A DNA stretch of 64,000 nt, from positions 310,001 through 374,000 of the forward strand of contig NZ_JAMQOQ010000004.1 of NCBI RefSeq assembly GCF_031624635.1, written 5' to 3'. How positions within the stretch are numbered: position 1 is the first letter of the stretch; each line of letters opens with the position of its first letter. Made by a program: the position numbers and the translations under genes. The stretch comes from Halogeometricum sp. S3BR5-2. GTDB lineage: Archaea; Halobacteriota; Halobacteria; Halobacteriales; Haloferacaceae. Below are positions 16,179 through 24,375 of the stretch, piece after piece. Below the pieces are notes generated by a model. The model was not told the DNA's origin, did no database searches, and saw only the letters and a program-made list of their open reading frames with translations.

Positions 16179-17116
16179 CGGACACCGGCGCGAGGCTCAG
16201 GGAGTTGCTCGCCCGCGACGAACCGCTCGTCTGCCCGGGCGTCCACGACCCGCTGACGGCCGCCGTGGCCGACGCCGTCGGCTTCGACGCCGTCTACATG
16301 ACCGGCTACGGCACCTCGCTGTCGAAGATCGGCTACCCCGACGCGGGCTTCATCACGATGCCGGAGATGATAGACAACGCCGCGAACATCCAAGAGCGGG
16401 TGGACGTGCCGCTCATCGCCGACGCGGACAACGGCTACGGCAACGCGACCAACGTCGTCCGAACCGTGCGCGAGTACGTCAAGGCGGGCGTCGGCGCCAT
16501 CCACATCGAGGACCAGACGTTCCCCAAGCGCTGCGGGCACACGAAGGGTCGGCAGGTGATTCCGCGCGAGGAGGCGGTCGGGAAGATACGGGCCGCGGCG
16601 GACGTCCGCGACGAGCGAAGCGAGGAGTTCGTCCTCATCGCCCGGACCGACGCGCGCGGCACCGGCGACGGCTCCCTCGACGAAGCCATCGGCCGGGTGA
16701 ACGACTTCCTCGACGCCGGGGCCGACGTGGCCTTCGTCGAGGGGCCGACGGACGGGGACGAACTCCGGCGCATCGGCGAGGCGGTGGACGGTCCCCTCGT
16801 GTACAACTTCGTCGGCGACCTCGGCTCCTCGCCGTACGTCGACCTCGACTCGCTGGACGAGTGGGGGTTCGACCTCGTCATCTTCCCCGTCGCGTCGACG
16901 CTGTCGACCATCGCGAACGTTTACGCCGACCTCGACGCGTTCGCCGAGGACCCCGTCGCGGCGATGCGCGGCATCGACGACGCGTTCGGGGAGACACCGG
17001 TCGGGAGCCTCCACGAGTTCTCCGGCTTCCCCGAGGTGGTCGAGTGGGAGCGCGAGTACCTCCCCGAGGAAGACCAGGACAAGTACAGCGGGTCGCTCGG
17101 CGACGACGTCGAGTGA
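16175..17116 (+). CDS. Isocitrate lyase / PEP mutase family C-C lyase
   Basis: This 313-residue TIM-barrel enzyme has the family core AVYMTGYGTSLSKIGYPDAG, the Mg-binding ADADNGYGNA, IHIEDQTFPKRCGHTKGR with the catalytic loop KRCGH, and LIARTDARGTG. The intact KRCGH loop points to a lyase of the methylisocitrate / dimethylmalate / oxaloacetate-decarboxylase type rather than phosphonate chemistry. It would cleave a hydroxy-dicarboxylic acid in the cytoplasm. The GTG start at 16175 fits the family opening RLRELLARDEPLVCPGVHDP. It is the last gene of the hydantoinase operon and converges on the beta-helix gene with 40 bases between stops. Substrate unknown; a ring-opened carbon skeleton from the upstream steps is the contextual guess. 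Confidence 0.9.
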   Translation: MTDTGARLRELLARDEPLVCPGVHDPLTAAVADAVGFDAVYMTGYGTSLSKIGYPDAGFITMPEMIDNAANIQERVDVPLIADADNGYGNATNVVRTVREYVKAGVGAIHIEDQTFPKRCGHTKGRQVIPREEAVGKIRAAADVRDERSEEFVLIARTDARGTGDGSLDEAIGRVNDFLDAGADVAFVEGPTDGDELRRIGEAVDGPLVYNFVGDLGSSPYVDLDSLDEWGFDLVIFPVASTLSTIANVYADLDAFAEDPVAAMRGIDDAFGETPVGSLHEFSGFPEVVEWEREYLPEEDQDKYSGSLGDDVE

Positions 17117-17156
17117 CGGGCGAGCAACTCGAACGTTCGGCGCCGCCGGCCGCCCC

Positions 17157-18467
17157 TCAGTGGTCGTCGACGTTTGGTCGAGGGCAGGACTCGGCGGCGG
17201 TCACGCCCGTCGCGTCGGCGCCGACGACGGCCTCGCCCGAACAGGTGATTCGCGTGTCCTCGAACCGCCCGGTGCCGTCCTCGAACACGACGCCGTGCTG
17301 TCCGTCGGCGTCCAACCGGAGACAGCAGCCGTCGAACACCGTTCCGTCGCGCCCGCGGACGCGGACCGCGGCGCCTCCGGCCCCGCCGTAGCCCGTGACC
17401 GAGAGATTCGAGAACGTGACGCGGGTGTCGTCCCACTGGACGTTCGGCGACCCGGCGCTTATGACCTGTCCCACGTCGTCCGAGGTGACGCGGACCCGCG
17501 TGTCCCTCACGACGGCGGCGCCGACGCTGTTGCCCACCACGACGGCGCCGGAGGCGCGCCCCGTCTCCATGCGGATGTCGCAGTCCTCGACGAGCAGGTT
17601 CGTTCGGTTGGCCAGCCAGACACCGCGGGCGTTGACGACGGGGTCGGGTTCGCTGCCCGACCGCGGCATGATGTCGTATCCGCGTGAGTCCCACGTGTCG
17701 CCCGAGGGGTTGCGCTCGTTGACGACGGTGACGCCCTTCACCGAGGAGTCGGTCGTTCCGATCCGGACGTTGGCGATGTTGTTGTTCTTGTAGACGCCGC
17801 CGAGGACGTGTACCTCGCCGTCCCCGCGCTCGGTCGTCTCCGTCCCCCTGTAGGAACCGACGTAGCCGGGGGAGGACGCGTAGAGGCCGTTGTCCGACCA
17901 GTTCCACACCTCGCAGTCGACCACGTCCAGGCGACCGGCGTGCGAGTCGGCGACGAAGATGCCGTGCGACGGCGAGTCGTACCCGCTCCCGTCGCGGGCG
18001 TAGAACCGTTCGACCGTCCCGACGCCGTCGGGGTCGTCGACGGCGACGGCCAACCCGTCCACCGAGTCGGGGGCGATGCCCCGCACGCGGACGTCCTCGA
18101 CGTGGAAGTCGCCCTCGCGGGCCATGAGTCGAAGCGACCCGCCGTACCCCTCTCGGGTGAAGTCGAACTCGATTCCCGAGACGACGTAGTCGCCGCCGGT
18201 CTTCAACAGCAGCGTCCAGTCCTCCGAGTCGGAGACGGGTTCGGCCGGAACGAACACGGGGTCGGCGCCGTCGGCGGCGACGAGGCCGACGTTGTCGGAC
18301 CGAATCCAACAGGAGTCGACGAGGTACCGACCCGTCGGGAACTCGACGCGGGTGCCGGATTCGACCGTCGCCAGCGTCTCGTCGACGACGGCCCCCTCGT
18401 CGGGGTCCAATCCGAGGTCGTCGACGGCGTCGACGGTGCGGTCGAACGTGATGTCGTGGCGCGTCAT
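17157..18467 (-). CDS. Right-handed parallel beta-helix (pectate-lyase-like) protein without signal peptide
   Basis: This 436-residue protein consists largely of short beta-rungs typical of pectate-lyase/polygalacturonase-like helices: GGDYVVSGIEFDFT, DFHVEDVRVRGIAP, GRLDVVDCEVWNWSDNGLYA, VHVLGGVYKNNNIANVRIG, NLLVEDCDIRMETG. The start (MTRHDITFDRTVDAVDDLGL) carries no hydrophobic or twin-arginine signal, so it appears cytoplasmic, odd for a fold usually found in secreted polysaccharide enzymes. The opening DRTVDAVDDLGLDPDEGAVVDETLATVESG resembles haloarchaeal proteins of the same fold, some of which occur near sugar-acid or polysaccharide loci. I cannot place catalytic residues. It sits between the hydantoinase operon and the galactonate cluster and is transcribed toward the former. 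Confidence 0.8.
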   Translation of the reverse strand: MTRHDITFDRTVDAVDDLGLDPDEGAVVDETLATVESGTRVEFPTGRYLVDSCWIRSDNVGLVAADGADPVFVPAEPVSDSEDWTLLLKTGGDYVVSGIEFDFTREGYGGSLRLMAREGDFHVEDVRVRGIAPDSVDGLAVAVDDPDGVGTVERFYARDGSGYDSPSHGIFVADSHAGRLDVVDCEVWNWSDNGLYASSPGYVGSYRGTETTERGDGEVHVLGGVYKNNNIANVRIGTTDSSVKGVTVVNERNPSGDTWDSRGYDIMPRSGSEPDPVVNARGVWLANRTNLLVEDCDIRMETGRASGAVVVGNSVGAAVVRDTRVRVTSDDVGQVISAGSPNVQWDDTRVTFSNLSVTGYGGAGGAAVRVRGRDGTVFDGCCLRLDADGQHGVVFEDGTGRFEDTRITCSGEAVVGADATGVTAAESCPRPNVDDH

Positions 18468-18779
18468 GTCCCCTCCGGGTCCGTCGTTCTGCGGTTCACG
18501 TCTCCGAGAGGTCCGCTTCCTTGGTAGTCGTTCGGGCCGCCCGAACGAGGTCTTTTACCGTGCGACCGGAACTCATGGATTCGAATCAGAATCTACTTCT
18601 ACCGGTTTTAGATCTATACGCGGGATAAAAAAGATTAAAAGCGATTTTTCTGATAACACTTCCTAAAACTAGAGAACAGTACTGGATCAAAGGGAAATAA
18701 TATCCGGAAAAGAACTTGTATATCCATCTACTGAGTCTTGAATCCTCGATTTGAGTCTTCTACTACGAAAGTATCGACG
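18468..18779. other. AT-rich intergenic stretch upstream of the beta-helix gene
   Basis: The first 100 bases are GC-rich and should carry the promoter of the beta-helix gene (GGTAAAAGA on the minus strand near 18551-18559). From about 18590 the sequence turns AT-rich with no coding character. It ends at the stop codon of the decayed IclR gene. Confidence 0.5.
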
Positions 18780-18950
18780 TCACAGGAGGTCGTTCTCGAT
18801 AGATTTCGCGGTGCTGACGACGAGGCCGGTGATGTCCTCTTCGAGCGTCTTACCGGACATCCGGTCGGTCGGACCGGAGACGCCGACGCCGTGCGCCTCC
18901 ATCACCGCCCGTAGCACCCGGACGTTCGTGTGCGTCGCCTTCACCGGTAG
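18780..18950 (-). pseudogene. C-terminal remnant of an IclR-family regulator
   Basis: On the minus strand, ending in TGA at 18780-18782, one frame reads EAHGVGVSGPTDRMSGK, then TLEEDITGLVVSTAKSIEND and two leucines. This is the standard C-terminus of IclR ligand-binding domains (VSGP, LEED, STA, IE). Upstream in the same frame are ERRLPVKAT, resembling the middle-domain motif RLPLHAT, and then an in-frame stop near 18968. The piece is too short and too closely joined to be functional. Together with the fragment at 19454-19760 it represents one decayed gene. Confidence 0.7.
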
Positions 18951-19453
18951 TCGTCGTTCACCGATTCACCTCCTGAGTGCCGCCGTGTTTTATTCTCTCA
19001 CCAACTCCGTCGTCCGATCGCTCCGACCGCCGTTCTCTATGAGTGAACATAGCTCGAATCGCCGCTAATAGTTATTGTAGACATTGGCCAAGCGTTCGCC
19101 TTTCGGATGTGTAGTACCCTTGACGACAGTACCACCCTCAGACCGCCCTCTTTCCTCCACATTAGCACAGATTCGACTTCTCCCCGATGCAGTTGCGTGG
19201 ACGACCACCGGACGAGAGCGGCACAATATTACAACTGTAAGTTTGTAATTCTGTTGCTCTCTTCTCCGCCTATCCCCGTTCGCCGAATCCGACGCGGAGT
19301 CTCGGATACAGTCAAACCGAACCGGCCAACTCAGCTATCCGTTAACCATCGGAGAACGCGATGCGGGCCGCTCCGTGACTGTTCAACGAGTGCGGGCGGC
19401 GCGGAAACACCGAATTATCGTAAGCGTTCGGTATAGACATCGGTTCGCTGAGC
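18951..19453. other. Non-coding stretch separating the two IclR remnants
   Basis: I find no supportable gene here. Part of it (about 19060-19260) is AT-richer than the flanks. It may hold worn IclR sequence or a small insertion, but no inverted ends or protein motif are visible. Confidence 0.4.
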
Positions 19454-19760
19454 GGGGGACAGATCCTCGTCCATCAACCAGGTCGAACGACGCGCACAGG
19501 AGGGTTGATCTCTCCTTCAGTCCGCTTCTCGGGGGCCGGCACGGACGCGTCGGTACGACAGACGTAGGCGACGCAGTCGTTCTCCCGAACGGAGAAGTGA
19601 GCGGCGTGCCCCGTCGTCTCGGCCAACCGAGTGACGACCGGTTCGGCGACGTCCTACGGAAGCCGTTCGCGCGCCACATCCCGATGTGCGGGCCGTTTTC
19701 GAGGAGTTCGCGGCCGCAGTAGGAGAATGAGTCGACGGCGCCGCGCACATCGCCGAAGAC
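19454..19760 (-). pseudogene. Frameshifted middle part of an IclR-family regulator
   Basis: On the minus strand one frame gives GRELLENGPHIGMWRANGFR. After a shift near 19650 the next frame gives DVAEPVVTRLAETTG, then HAAHFSVRENDCVAYVCRTD. This matches the dimer linker and start of the IclR effector domain, where homologues have a leucine-rich helix, then EPV-RLAEETG, then a strand ending in VVYV. The frame closes at a stop near 19454. No helix-turn-helix could be found upstream, so that part is lost or unrecognisable. Its place beside the galactonate cluster suggests it once regulated that cluster or the hydantoinase operon. Confidence 0.65.
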
Positions 19761-20058
19761 GAGTTCGAACCGCCGCGTTCGAGACGACGATTCCGCGCTC
19801 CGTCTCCTCGCACGCCAGCGGCGACGCTGCCTCAGAAACGGGCAGCGACGGGACGGCGTCCCGTCCGTTCACCGTCGCCGCGCCGGCGCGGGCGTGGACG
19901 TCGGCGGTTCGACGGTGGCCCCGTACGACGTGGCGGTCACGGACGCGGCGCCGAACGACCTCTCGGCGGGGGAGCGACCGTGACGCCTCGCGCGCGGTCG
20001 TTCCTCGCCCCCGTCTCGGACCCGAAAGACAGTAGTCGCCCGCCCGAGATTTCGCGGT
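19761..20058. other. GC-rich spacer upstream of the SMP-30 gene
   Basis: This 298-base spacer has coding-like composition but only broken frames. One plus-strand frame ending at 19983 (GVDVGGSTVAPYDVAVTDAA) looks like a gene end that I cannot identify. The promoter for the gene at 20059 must lie at its right edge; no clear TATA box is visible. Confidence 0.4.
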
Positions 20059-20916
20059 ATGGAACCAGAACTCGTGGCCGACTACCCGTGCGAGACCGGC
20101 GAGGGGCCGGTCTGGCACGTCGACGAGGAGGCGTTGTACTGGCTCGACATCCCGAACGGACTGCTCTATCGGTACGACCCCGAGACGGGCGAGCACGGGG
20201 TCGTCCGCGAGGGCAACCCCGTCGGCGGCGCGACCGTTCAGGCCGACGGGTCGCTGCTGCTGTTCGGCGCGGGCGGCGTCGTCGAACACTGGGACGGGGA
20301 GACGACGACGCGCATCGCGACGCTCGGCGAGGCGGCCGACACGCGGTTCAACGACGTCATCGCCGACCCCGAGGGCCGCGTCTTCTGCGGGACGATGCCG
20401 ACCGAGGACCGCCTCGGGGCGCTCTACCGTCTGGACCTCGATACGGGGTTCACCCGCGTCGTCGACGAGGCGGACATCCCGAACGGCATGGGGTTCTCCC
20501 CCGACGGGGAGACGTTCTACTTCACGGTCTCCGAGGAGGAGGCGATATACGCGTTCGACTACGACGTCGAGACCGGCGACCTCTCGAATCGCTCGGTCCT
20601 CGTCGACACGAGCGGCGAGGACGGCGTCCCCGACGGACTGACCGTCGACGCCGACGGCGACCTGTGGTCGGCCCGGTGGGACGGCGGCGTCCTCGTCCGG
20701 TACTCGCCCGCGGGCGAGGAGCGAGAGCGAGTCGAGTTCCCCGCGCGGAAGGTGTCGTGCCCGGTGTTCGGCGGTCGCTCGCTGGAGGACCTCTACGTCA
20801 CCACGGCCGGCGGCGACGACCGCCCCGCGGAGGGAGACCTCGCCGGGTCGCTGTTCCGGTACGACCCCGACGCGTCGGGGACGCCCGCGTTCCGCTCCCG
20901 CCTCGGACTCGACTGA
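20059..20916 (+). CDS. SMP-30/gluconolactonase-family sugar lactonase
   Basis: This 285-residue six-bladed beta-propeller of the SMP-30/gluconolactonase/LRE family has its metal ligands and blade repeats visible: Glu in CETGEGPVWHVDEEALYWLD, Asn in TRFNDVIADPEGRVFCGTMP, Asn in DIPNGMGFSPDGETFYFTVS, and Asp in VPDGLTVDADGDLWSARWDG. It opens sugar lactones to aldonic acids, here most likely galactono- or glucono-lactone, because galactonate dehydratase follows. There is no signal peptide. The ATG at 20059 gives MEPELVADYPCETGEG, a normal family start. A 145-base spacer separates it from the dehydratase gene, so it may have its own promoter. Confidence 0.92.
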   Translation: MEPELVADYPCETGEGPVWHVDEEALYWLDIPNGLLYRYDPETGEHGVVREGNPVGGATVQADGSLLLFGAGGVVEHWDGETTTRIATLGEAADTRFNDVIADPEGRVFCGTMPTEDRLGALYRLDLDTGFTRVVDEADIPNGMGFSPDGETFYFTVSEEEAIYAFDYDVETGDLSNRSVLVDTSGEDGVPDGLTVDADGDLWSARWDGGVLVRYSPAGEERERVEFPARKVSCPVFGGRSLEDLYVTTAGGDDRPAEGDLAGSLFRYDPDASGTPAFRSRLGLD

Positions 20917-21061
20917 ACGGGCAGGGACGGAGCGGCGCGACCGCCCGACGGCCGGTGCGAGGAGATAAGTCATCGTACGCTGTGCACACATACGAGACCG
21001 TCCGCCCGGGAGACGAATCGAACCGAAGACGACAGACGCAGACACCGATTACCGATACACC

Positions 21062-22210
21062 ATGAAGATAGTCGACTACGACCTCTACGCCGTACCGCCC
21101 CGATGGCTGTTCCTCCGCGTCGAGACCGACACCGGTCTCGTCGGGTGGGGGGAACCCGTCGTGGAGGGGCGCGCGCGAACCGTCAGGACCGCCGTCGAAG
21201 AGTTGATGGACACCTACCTCCTCGGCAAGGACCCGCTCAGAATCGAAGACCACTGGCAGACGATGTACCGCGGCGGCTTCTACCGCGGCGGTCCCGTCCT
21301 GATGAGCGCCATCGCGGGCATCGACCAGGCGCTCTGGGACGTCAAGGGCAAACATCACGACGCGCCGGTCCACGAGTTGCTCGGCGGGAAGGCCAGGGAC
21401 AGAATCCGCGTCTATCAGTGGATCGGCGGCGACAGACCCGACGGCGTCGCCGACGCCGCCCGCGAGAAGGTCGAGGCGGGGTTCACCGCGCTGAAGATGA
21501 ACGCCACCTCGGAACTCCGGCGCATCGACTCGCCGAAGGCCGTCTCGCGCGCCGCCGACCGTCTCGGCGCCGTCCGCGAGGCGGTCGGCGACGAGGTGGA
21601 CATCGGCGTCGACTTCCACGGGCGCGTGACGAAGCCGATGGCCAAGCGCCTCGCGGAGGCGCTCTCCGAGTACGACCCCTTCTTCATCGAGGAACCGGTG
21701 CTGCCGGAGCACAACGACGCGCTACCCGAAATCGCCGCTCACACCTCGACGCCCATCGCCACGGGCGAGCGGATGTTCTCCCGGTGGGACTTCAAGGAGG
21801 TGTTCGAGCAGGGCGTCGTCGACGTCATCCAACCCGACGTGAGCCACGCGGGGGGAATCACGGAGGTGAACAAGATAGCCGCGATGGCCGAGGCGTACGA
21901 CGTGGCGCTGGCGCCGCACTGTCCGCTCGGCCCCATCGCCCTGGCGGCCTGTCTGCAGGTGGACGCCTGCGCGCCGAACGCCCTCATCCAAGAGCAGAGC
22001 CTCGACATCCACTACAACGAGACGAGCGACGTGCTGGACTACCTCGCGGACCAGAGCGTCTTCGAGTACGACGAGGGCTTCGTCGACATCCCGGACGGCC
22101 CGGGCCTCGGCGTCGACATCGACGTCGAGGTGGTCGAATCTCGCGCCGGACACGACGACTGGCACAACCCCGTCTGGCGCCACCCCGACGGGAGCGTCGC
22201 GGAATGGTAG
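21062..22210 (+). CDS. dgoD: D-galactonate dehydratase (enolase superfamily)
   Basis: A 382-residue member of the mandelate racemase group whose residues match galactonate dehydratase: Asp184 and His186 in VDFHGR, Glu210 in FFIEEPV, Glu236 in ATGERMF, and His286 in APHCPLGP, each one residue beyond the positions I recall for the E. coli enzyme of the same length. It removes water from D-galactonate to give 2-keto-3-deoxygalactonate. The ATG at 21062 gives MKIVDYDLYAVPPRWLFLRV. The stop overlaps the SDR start (ATGGTAG at 22204-22210), so the two are translationally coupled. Specificity for other aldonates cannot be excluded by reading alone. Confidence 0.92.
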   Translation: MKIVDYDLYAVPPRWLFLRVETDTGLVGWGEPVVEGRARTVRTAVEELMDTYLLGKDPLRIEDHWQTMYRGGFYRGGPVLMSAIAGIDQALWDVKGKHHDAPVHELLGGKARDRIRVYQWIGGDRPDGVADAAREKVEAGFTALKMNATSELRRIDSPKAVSRAADRLGAVREAVGDEVDIGVDFHGRVTKPMAKRLAEALSEYDPFFIEEPVLPEHNDALPEIAAHTSTPIATGERMFSRWDFKEVFEQGVVDVIQPDVSHAGGITEVNKIAAMAEAYDVALAPHCPLGPIALAACLQVDACAPNALIQEQSLDIHYNETSDVLDYLADQSVFEYDEGFVDIPDGPGLGVDIDVEVVESRAGHDDWHNPVWRHPDGSVAEW

Positions 22211-23016
22211 GCGGGGACCCGACGCCCGTCTCCGGCCGCTTCGAGGGCGACACGGCGCTCGTCACCGGGTCGACGCGCGGTATCGGCGCGGGCGTCGCGG
22301 AGCGACTCGCCGCCGAGGGCGCGAACGTCGTCGTCACCGGCCGCACGGCCGAGGCGGGGGAGGCCGTCGCGGAGCGAATCCGCGAGAGCGGCGGCGAGGC
22401 GACGTTCGTCAGAGCGGACATGCGCGACCCGGACGACATCGCCGCCCTCGTCGACGCGGCCGTCGAGACGTTCGGCGGCCTCGACGTCCTCGTGAACAAC
22501 GCGGGCGTCGAGACGGACACCGGCGCCGACGAGGCGTCGATGGACGACTGGGCGTTCGTCCTGGAGACGGATTTCCGCTCCTACTGGCTCTGTGCGAAGC
22601 GGGCGTTCGCCGAGATGGACCGCGGGAGCGTCGTCAACGTCTCCTCGAACCACGCCTTCCTCACGATGCCGGGGAAGTTCCCGTACAACGCCGTGAAGGC
22701 GGGCATCAACGGGATGACGCGCGCGATGGCGCTGGACTTCGGGCCGACAGTCCGCGTCAACACCGTCAACCCGGGGTGGGTCGCAATCGACCGCACGACC
22801 GACGACATGCCCGACGAGCGACGCCGCGAACTGGAGTCGATGCACCCGACCGGTCGCATCGGCACTCCGGATGACATCGCGGGCGTCGTCTCCTTCCTCG
22901 CCAGCGACGACGCCGCGTTCGTCACGGGCGCGCACCTCCTCGCCGACGGCGGGCGGACCGCGGTCATGCAGGACGACACGCTCCCGGACTATCGGACGCG
23001 AAGAGAAGAAACGTAG
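22204..23016 (+). CDS. SDR-family oxidoreductase, probable sugar dehydrogenase
   Basis: A 270-residue classical short-chain dehydrogenase. ALVTGSTRGIGAGVAERLA is the cofactor glycine motif, VLVNNAGVET follows, and the catalytic Tyr/Lys pair lies in FPYNAVKAGINGMTRAMALD. NPGWVAIDRTTDDM and the end GAHLLADGGRTAV are standard. The start at 22204 overlaps the galactonate dehydratase stop. Given its partners it may oxidise galactose (or a related sugar) to the lactone that the SMP-30 protein opens. SDRs are broad, and a role on a sugar acid or an alcohol is also possible. Confidence 0.88.
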   Translation: MVGGDPTPVSGRFEGDTALVTGSTRGIGAGVAERLAAEGANVVVTGRTAEAGEAVAERIRESGGEATFVRADMRDPDDIAALVDAAVETFGGLDVLVNNAGVETDTGADEASMDDWAFVLETDFRSYWLCAKRAFAEMDRGSVVNVSSNHAFLTMPGKFPYNAVKAGINGMTRAMALDFGPTVRVNTVNPGWVAIDRTTDDMPDERRRELESMHPTGRIGTPDDIAGVVSFLASDDAAFVTGAHLLADGGRTAVMQDDTLPDYRTRREET

Positions 23017-23027
23017 CGCAACCCGGT

Positions 23028-23675
23028 CTACTCCGTCCGCGCGTCTTCGACGGCGCCGACGAAGGCCCGGGCGTTCTCCTCTATCGCCTCGAAGTCACCG
23101 CGAGCGACCGCGTCGCCGTCGACGATGGAACTGCCGACGCCGACGGCCGCCGCGCCCGCGTCGAAGAACTCGCGGACGTTGTCGAGGCTCACGCCGCCCG
23201 TCGGCACCGTCGGGATGTGACCGAGGGGACCCCCCAGCGCGGAGACGAACCCGGGGCCGAGCGTCCCCGCCGGAAACACCTTCACCATGTCCGCGCCCGC
23301 CTCGAACGCGCGGACGGCCTCGGTGGGCGTCGCGATGCCGACCAGCGAGGGCTTCCCGTAGCGGTTCGCCGTCCGGACGACCCCCTCGTCGAACGACGGC
23401 GTGACGAGGAACTCCGCGCCCGCGAGCACCGTCGCGCGCGCCGTCTCCCCGTCGAGCACCGTCCCCGCCCCGACGGTCACCTCCTCCGCCGTGAACGACG
23501 CGGAGACTTCCCGTATCATGTCGAGGACGTCCTCCGTGTTCGCCGTGATTTCGACCGTCGAGACGCCGCCGCGTCGAATCGCGTCGACCGTCTCGACGGC
23601 GGCGTCGGCGTCGGTTCCGCGGACGATAGCGACGATACCCGTCTCCCGGATGCGACTCGTCGTCGTGTCGCTCAT
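23028..23675 (-). CDS. 2-keto-3-deoxy-6-phosphogluconate/galactonate aldolase
   Basis: This 215-residue class I aldolase of the KDPG family has the Schiff-base lysine Lys132 in GADMVKVFPAGTLGP, Glu42 in STVEITANTEDVLDMI and Arg19 in IVAIVRGTD. GAGTVLDGETA and TGGVSLDNVREFF are further family motifs. It splits 2-keto-3-deoxy-6-phospho-gluconate or -galactonate into pyruvate and glyceraldehyde 3-phosphate. It is convergent with the SDR gene (11 bases apart), so it is separately transcribed. A kinase for keto-deoxygalactonate is expected in this pathway but absent from the window. The ATG at 23675 is preferred to one at 23684. Confidence 0.93.
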   Translation of the reverse strand: MSDTTTSRIRETGIVAIVRGTDADAAVETVDAIRRGGVSTVEITANTEDVLDMIREVSASFTAEEVTVGAGTVLDGETARATVLAGAEFLVTPSFDEGVVRTANRYGKPSLVGIATPTEAVRAFEAGADMVKVFPAGTLGPGFVSALGGPLGHIPTVPTGGVSLDNVREFFDAGAAAVGVGSSIVDGDAVARGDFEAIEENARAFVGAVEDARTE

Positions 23676-23980
23676 ACTCGTCACTCGCGGAGCGGTCGCT
23701 TAAACGCGGGGGTTGGCGCAGCCGATGACCTCCGGTTCGGTTCGTCGTCCTCGGAGCGCCCCCGTGCCGTTCCCAAACTCCGGAGACCCGATTTTCGATT
23801 ACTTCTGTTCCGTTCAAATTGGAGAATCGTCGATTGCTTCGATTCCGGATGGAATCTCGAATCGTCAGATACACGCCACAAATACCGGTCTAACGTTCCG
23901 TACTCGAAGTATTAGACCTCTCCGTTGCTCGTCAATCCACTCAGCTGCGCCGACCATTGGAAGACATACCAAATTGGACA

Positions 23981-24065
23981 TTTGATAGATTTGCTAGTTT
24001 TGATAGATTTTCTTTGTTTGTTCTATCTTATATATCTGCTAGTTTTGCTCTCTTTTCTAGTTTGT
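23981..24065. repeat. T-rich tract with short direct repeats
   Basis: TTTGATAGATTT occurs at 23981-23992 and again at 23999-24010, an 18-base step. GCTAGTTTTG occurs at 23993-24002 and 24038-24047, and TCTAGTTTG at 24057-24065. The whole stretch is mostly pyrimidine on the plus strand, very unlike the surrounding DNA. It may be slippage-born sequence, a curved regulatory segment or a transcription terminator. Confidence 0.6.
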
Positions 24066-24325
24066 CCGTACTCGGCGAATCCCTGTCTCCGAGCGGAACC
24101 AGGTCCGGCCGGGCCGACAGACCTGTCCCTTGCTCTCCGAATCACCGTCTACTCGGTAGACGTCGACGAACCCCACTCCGCAGTCATCGGACGGTTCCGG
24201 GAGAGACGCCGCGACGCGTCCGTCGCGAACGTCGCTCGGTTACGGTCGTGTCGTCATCTTCCGGGACTCTCACGCCCCCTATTTCGTCTCGGAGCGCTCA
24301 TCTTCCGAGCGCCGAGATTTTTCGT

Positions 24326-24348
24326 CAACTGGCCAATTGTTTTTATAC
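24326..24348 (+). promoter_or_regulatory. Palindrome and TATA box upstream of the HSL-family hydrolase
   Basis: CAACTGGCCAATTG (24326-24339) is a 14-base palindrome with one mismatched pair. TTTTATAC follows at 24341-24348, 28 bases before the ATG at 24376, the distance expected for a leaderless or near-leaderless transcript. The palindrome occupies the BRE side of the promoter and could be an operator. Confidence 0.5.
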
Positions 24349-24375
24349 GTTCTCGAAGGCATTCCTCGTGACGTT

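Larger units (their letters stand above)
23676..24375. other. Long intergenic region with T-rich repeats
   Basis: No gene can be supported in these 700 bases. The aldolase promoter must lie at the left edge. From 23981 to 24065 the plus strand is strongly T-rich with short direct repeats (separate entry). The segment 24070-24300 returns to GC-rich, unrecognised sequence. The right edge holds the hydrolase promoter. Confidence 0.55.

Noticed and set aside
19890-19983. Gene-end-like frame GVDVGGSTVAPYDVAVTDAA
   Set aside because: Could be the tail of a lost gene but I cannot match it to any family and the frame upstream is broken.
21103-22203. Long Arg-rich open frame running in front of the SDR gene in the same frame
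   Set aside because: It is an out-of-frame shadow of the galactonate dehydratase gene: extremely basic, low-complexity, no domain. The real SDR starts at 22204.
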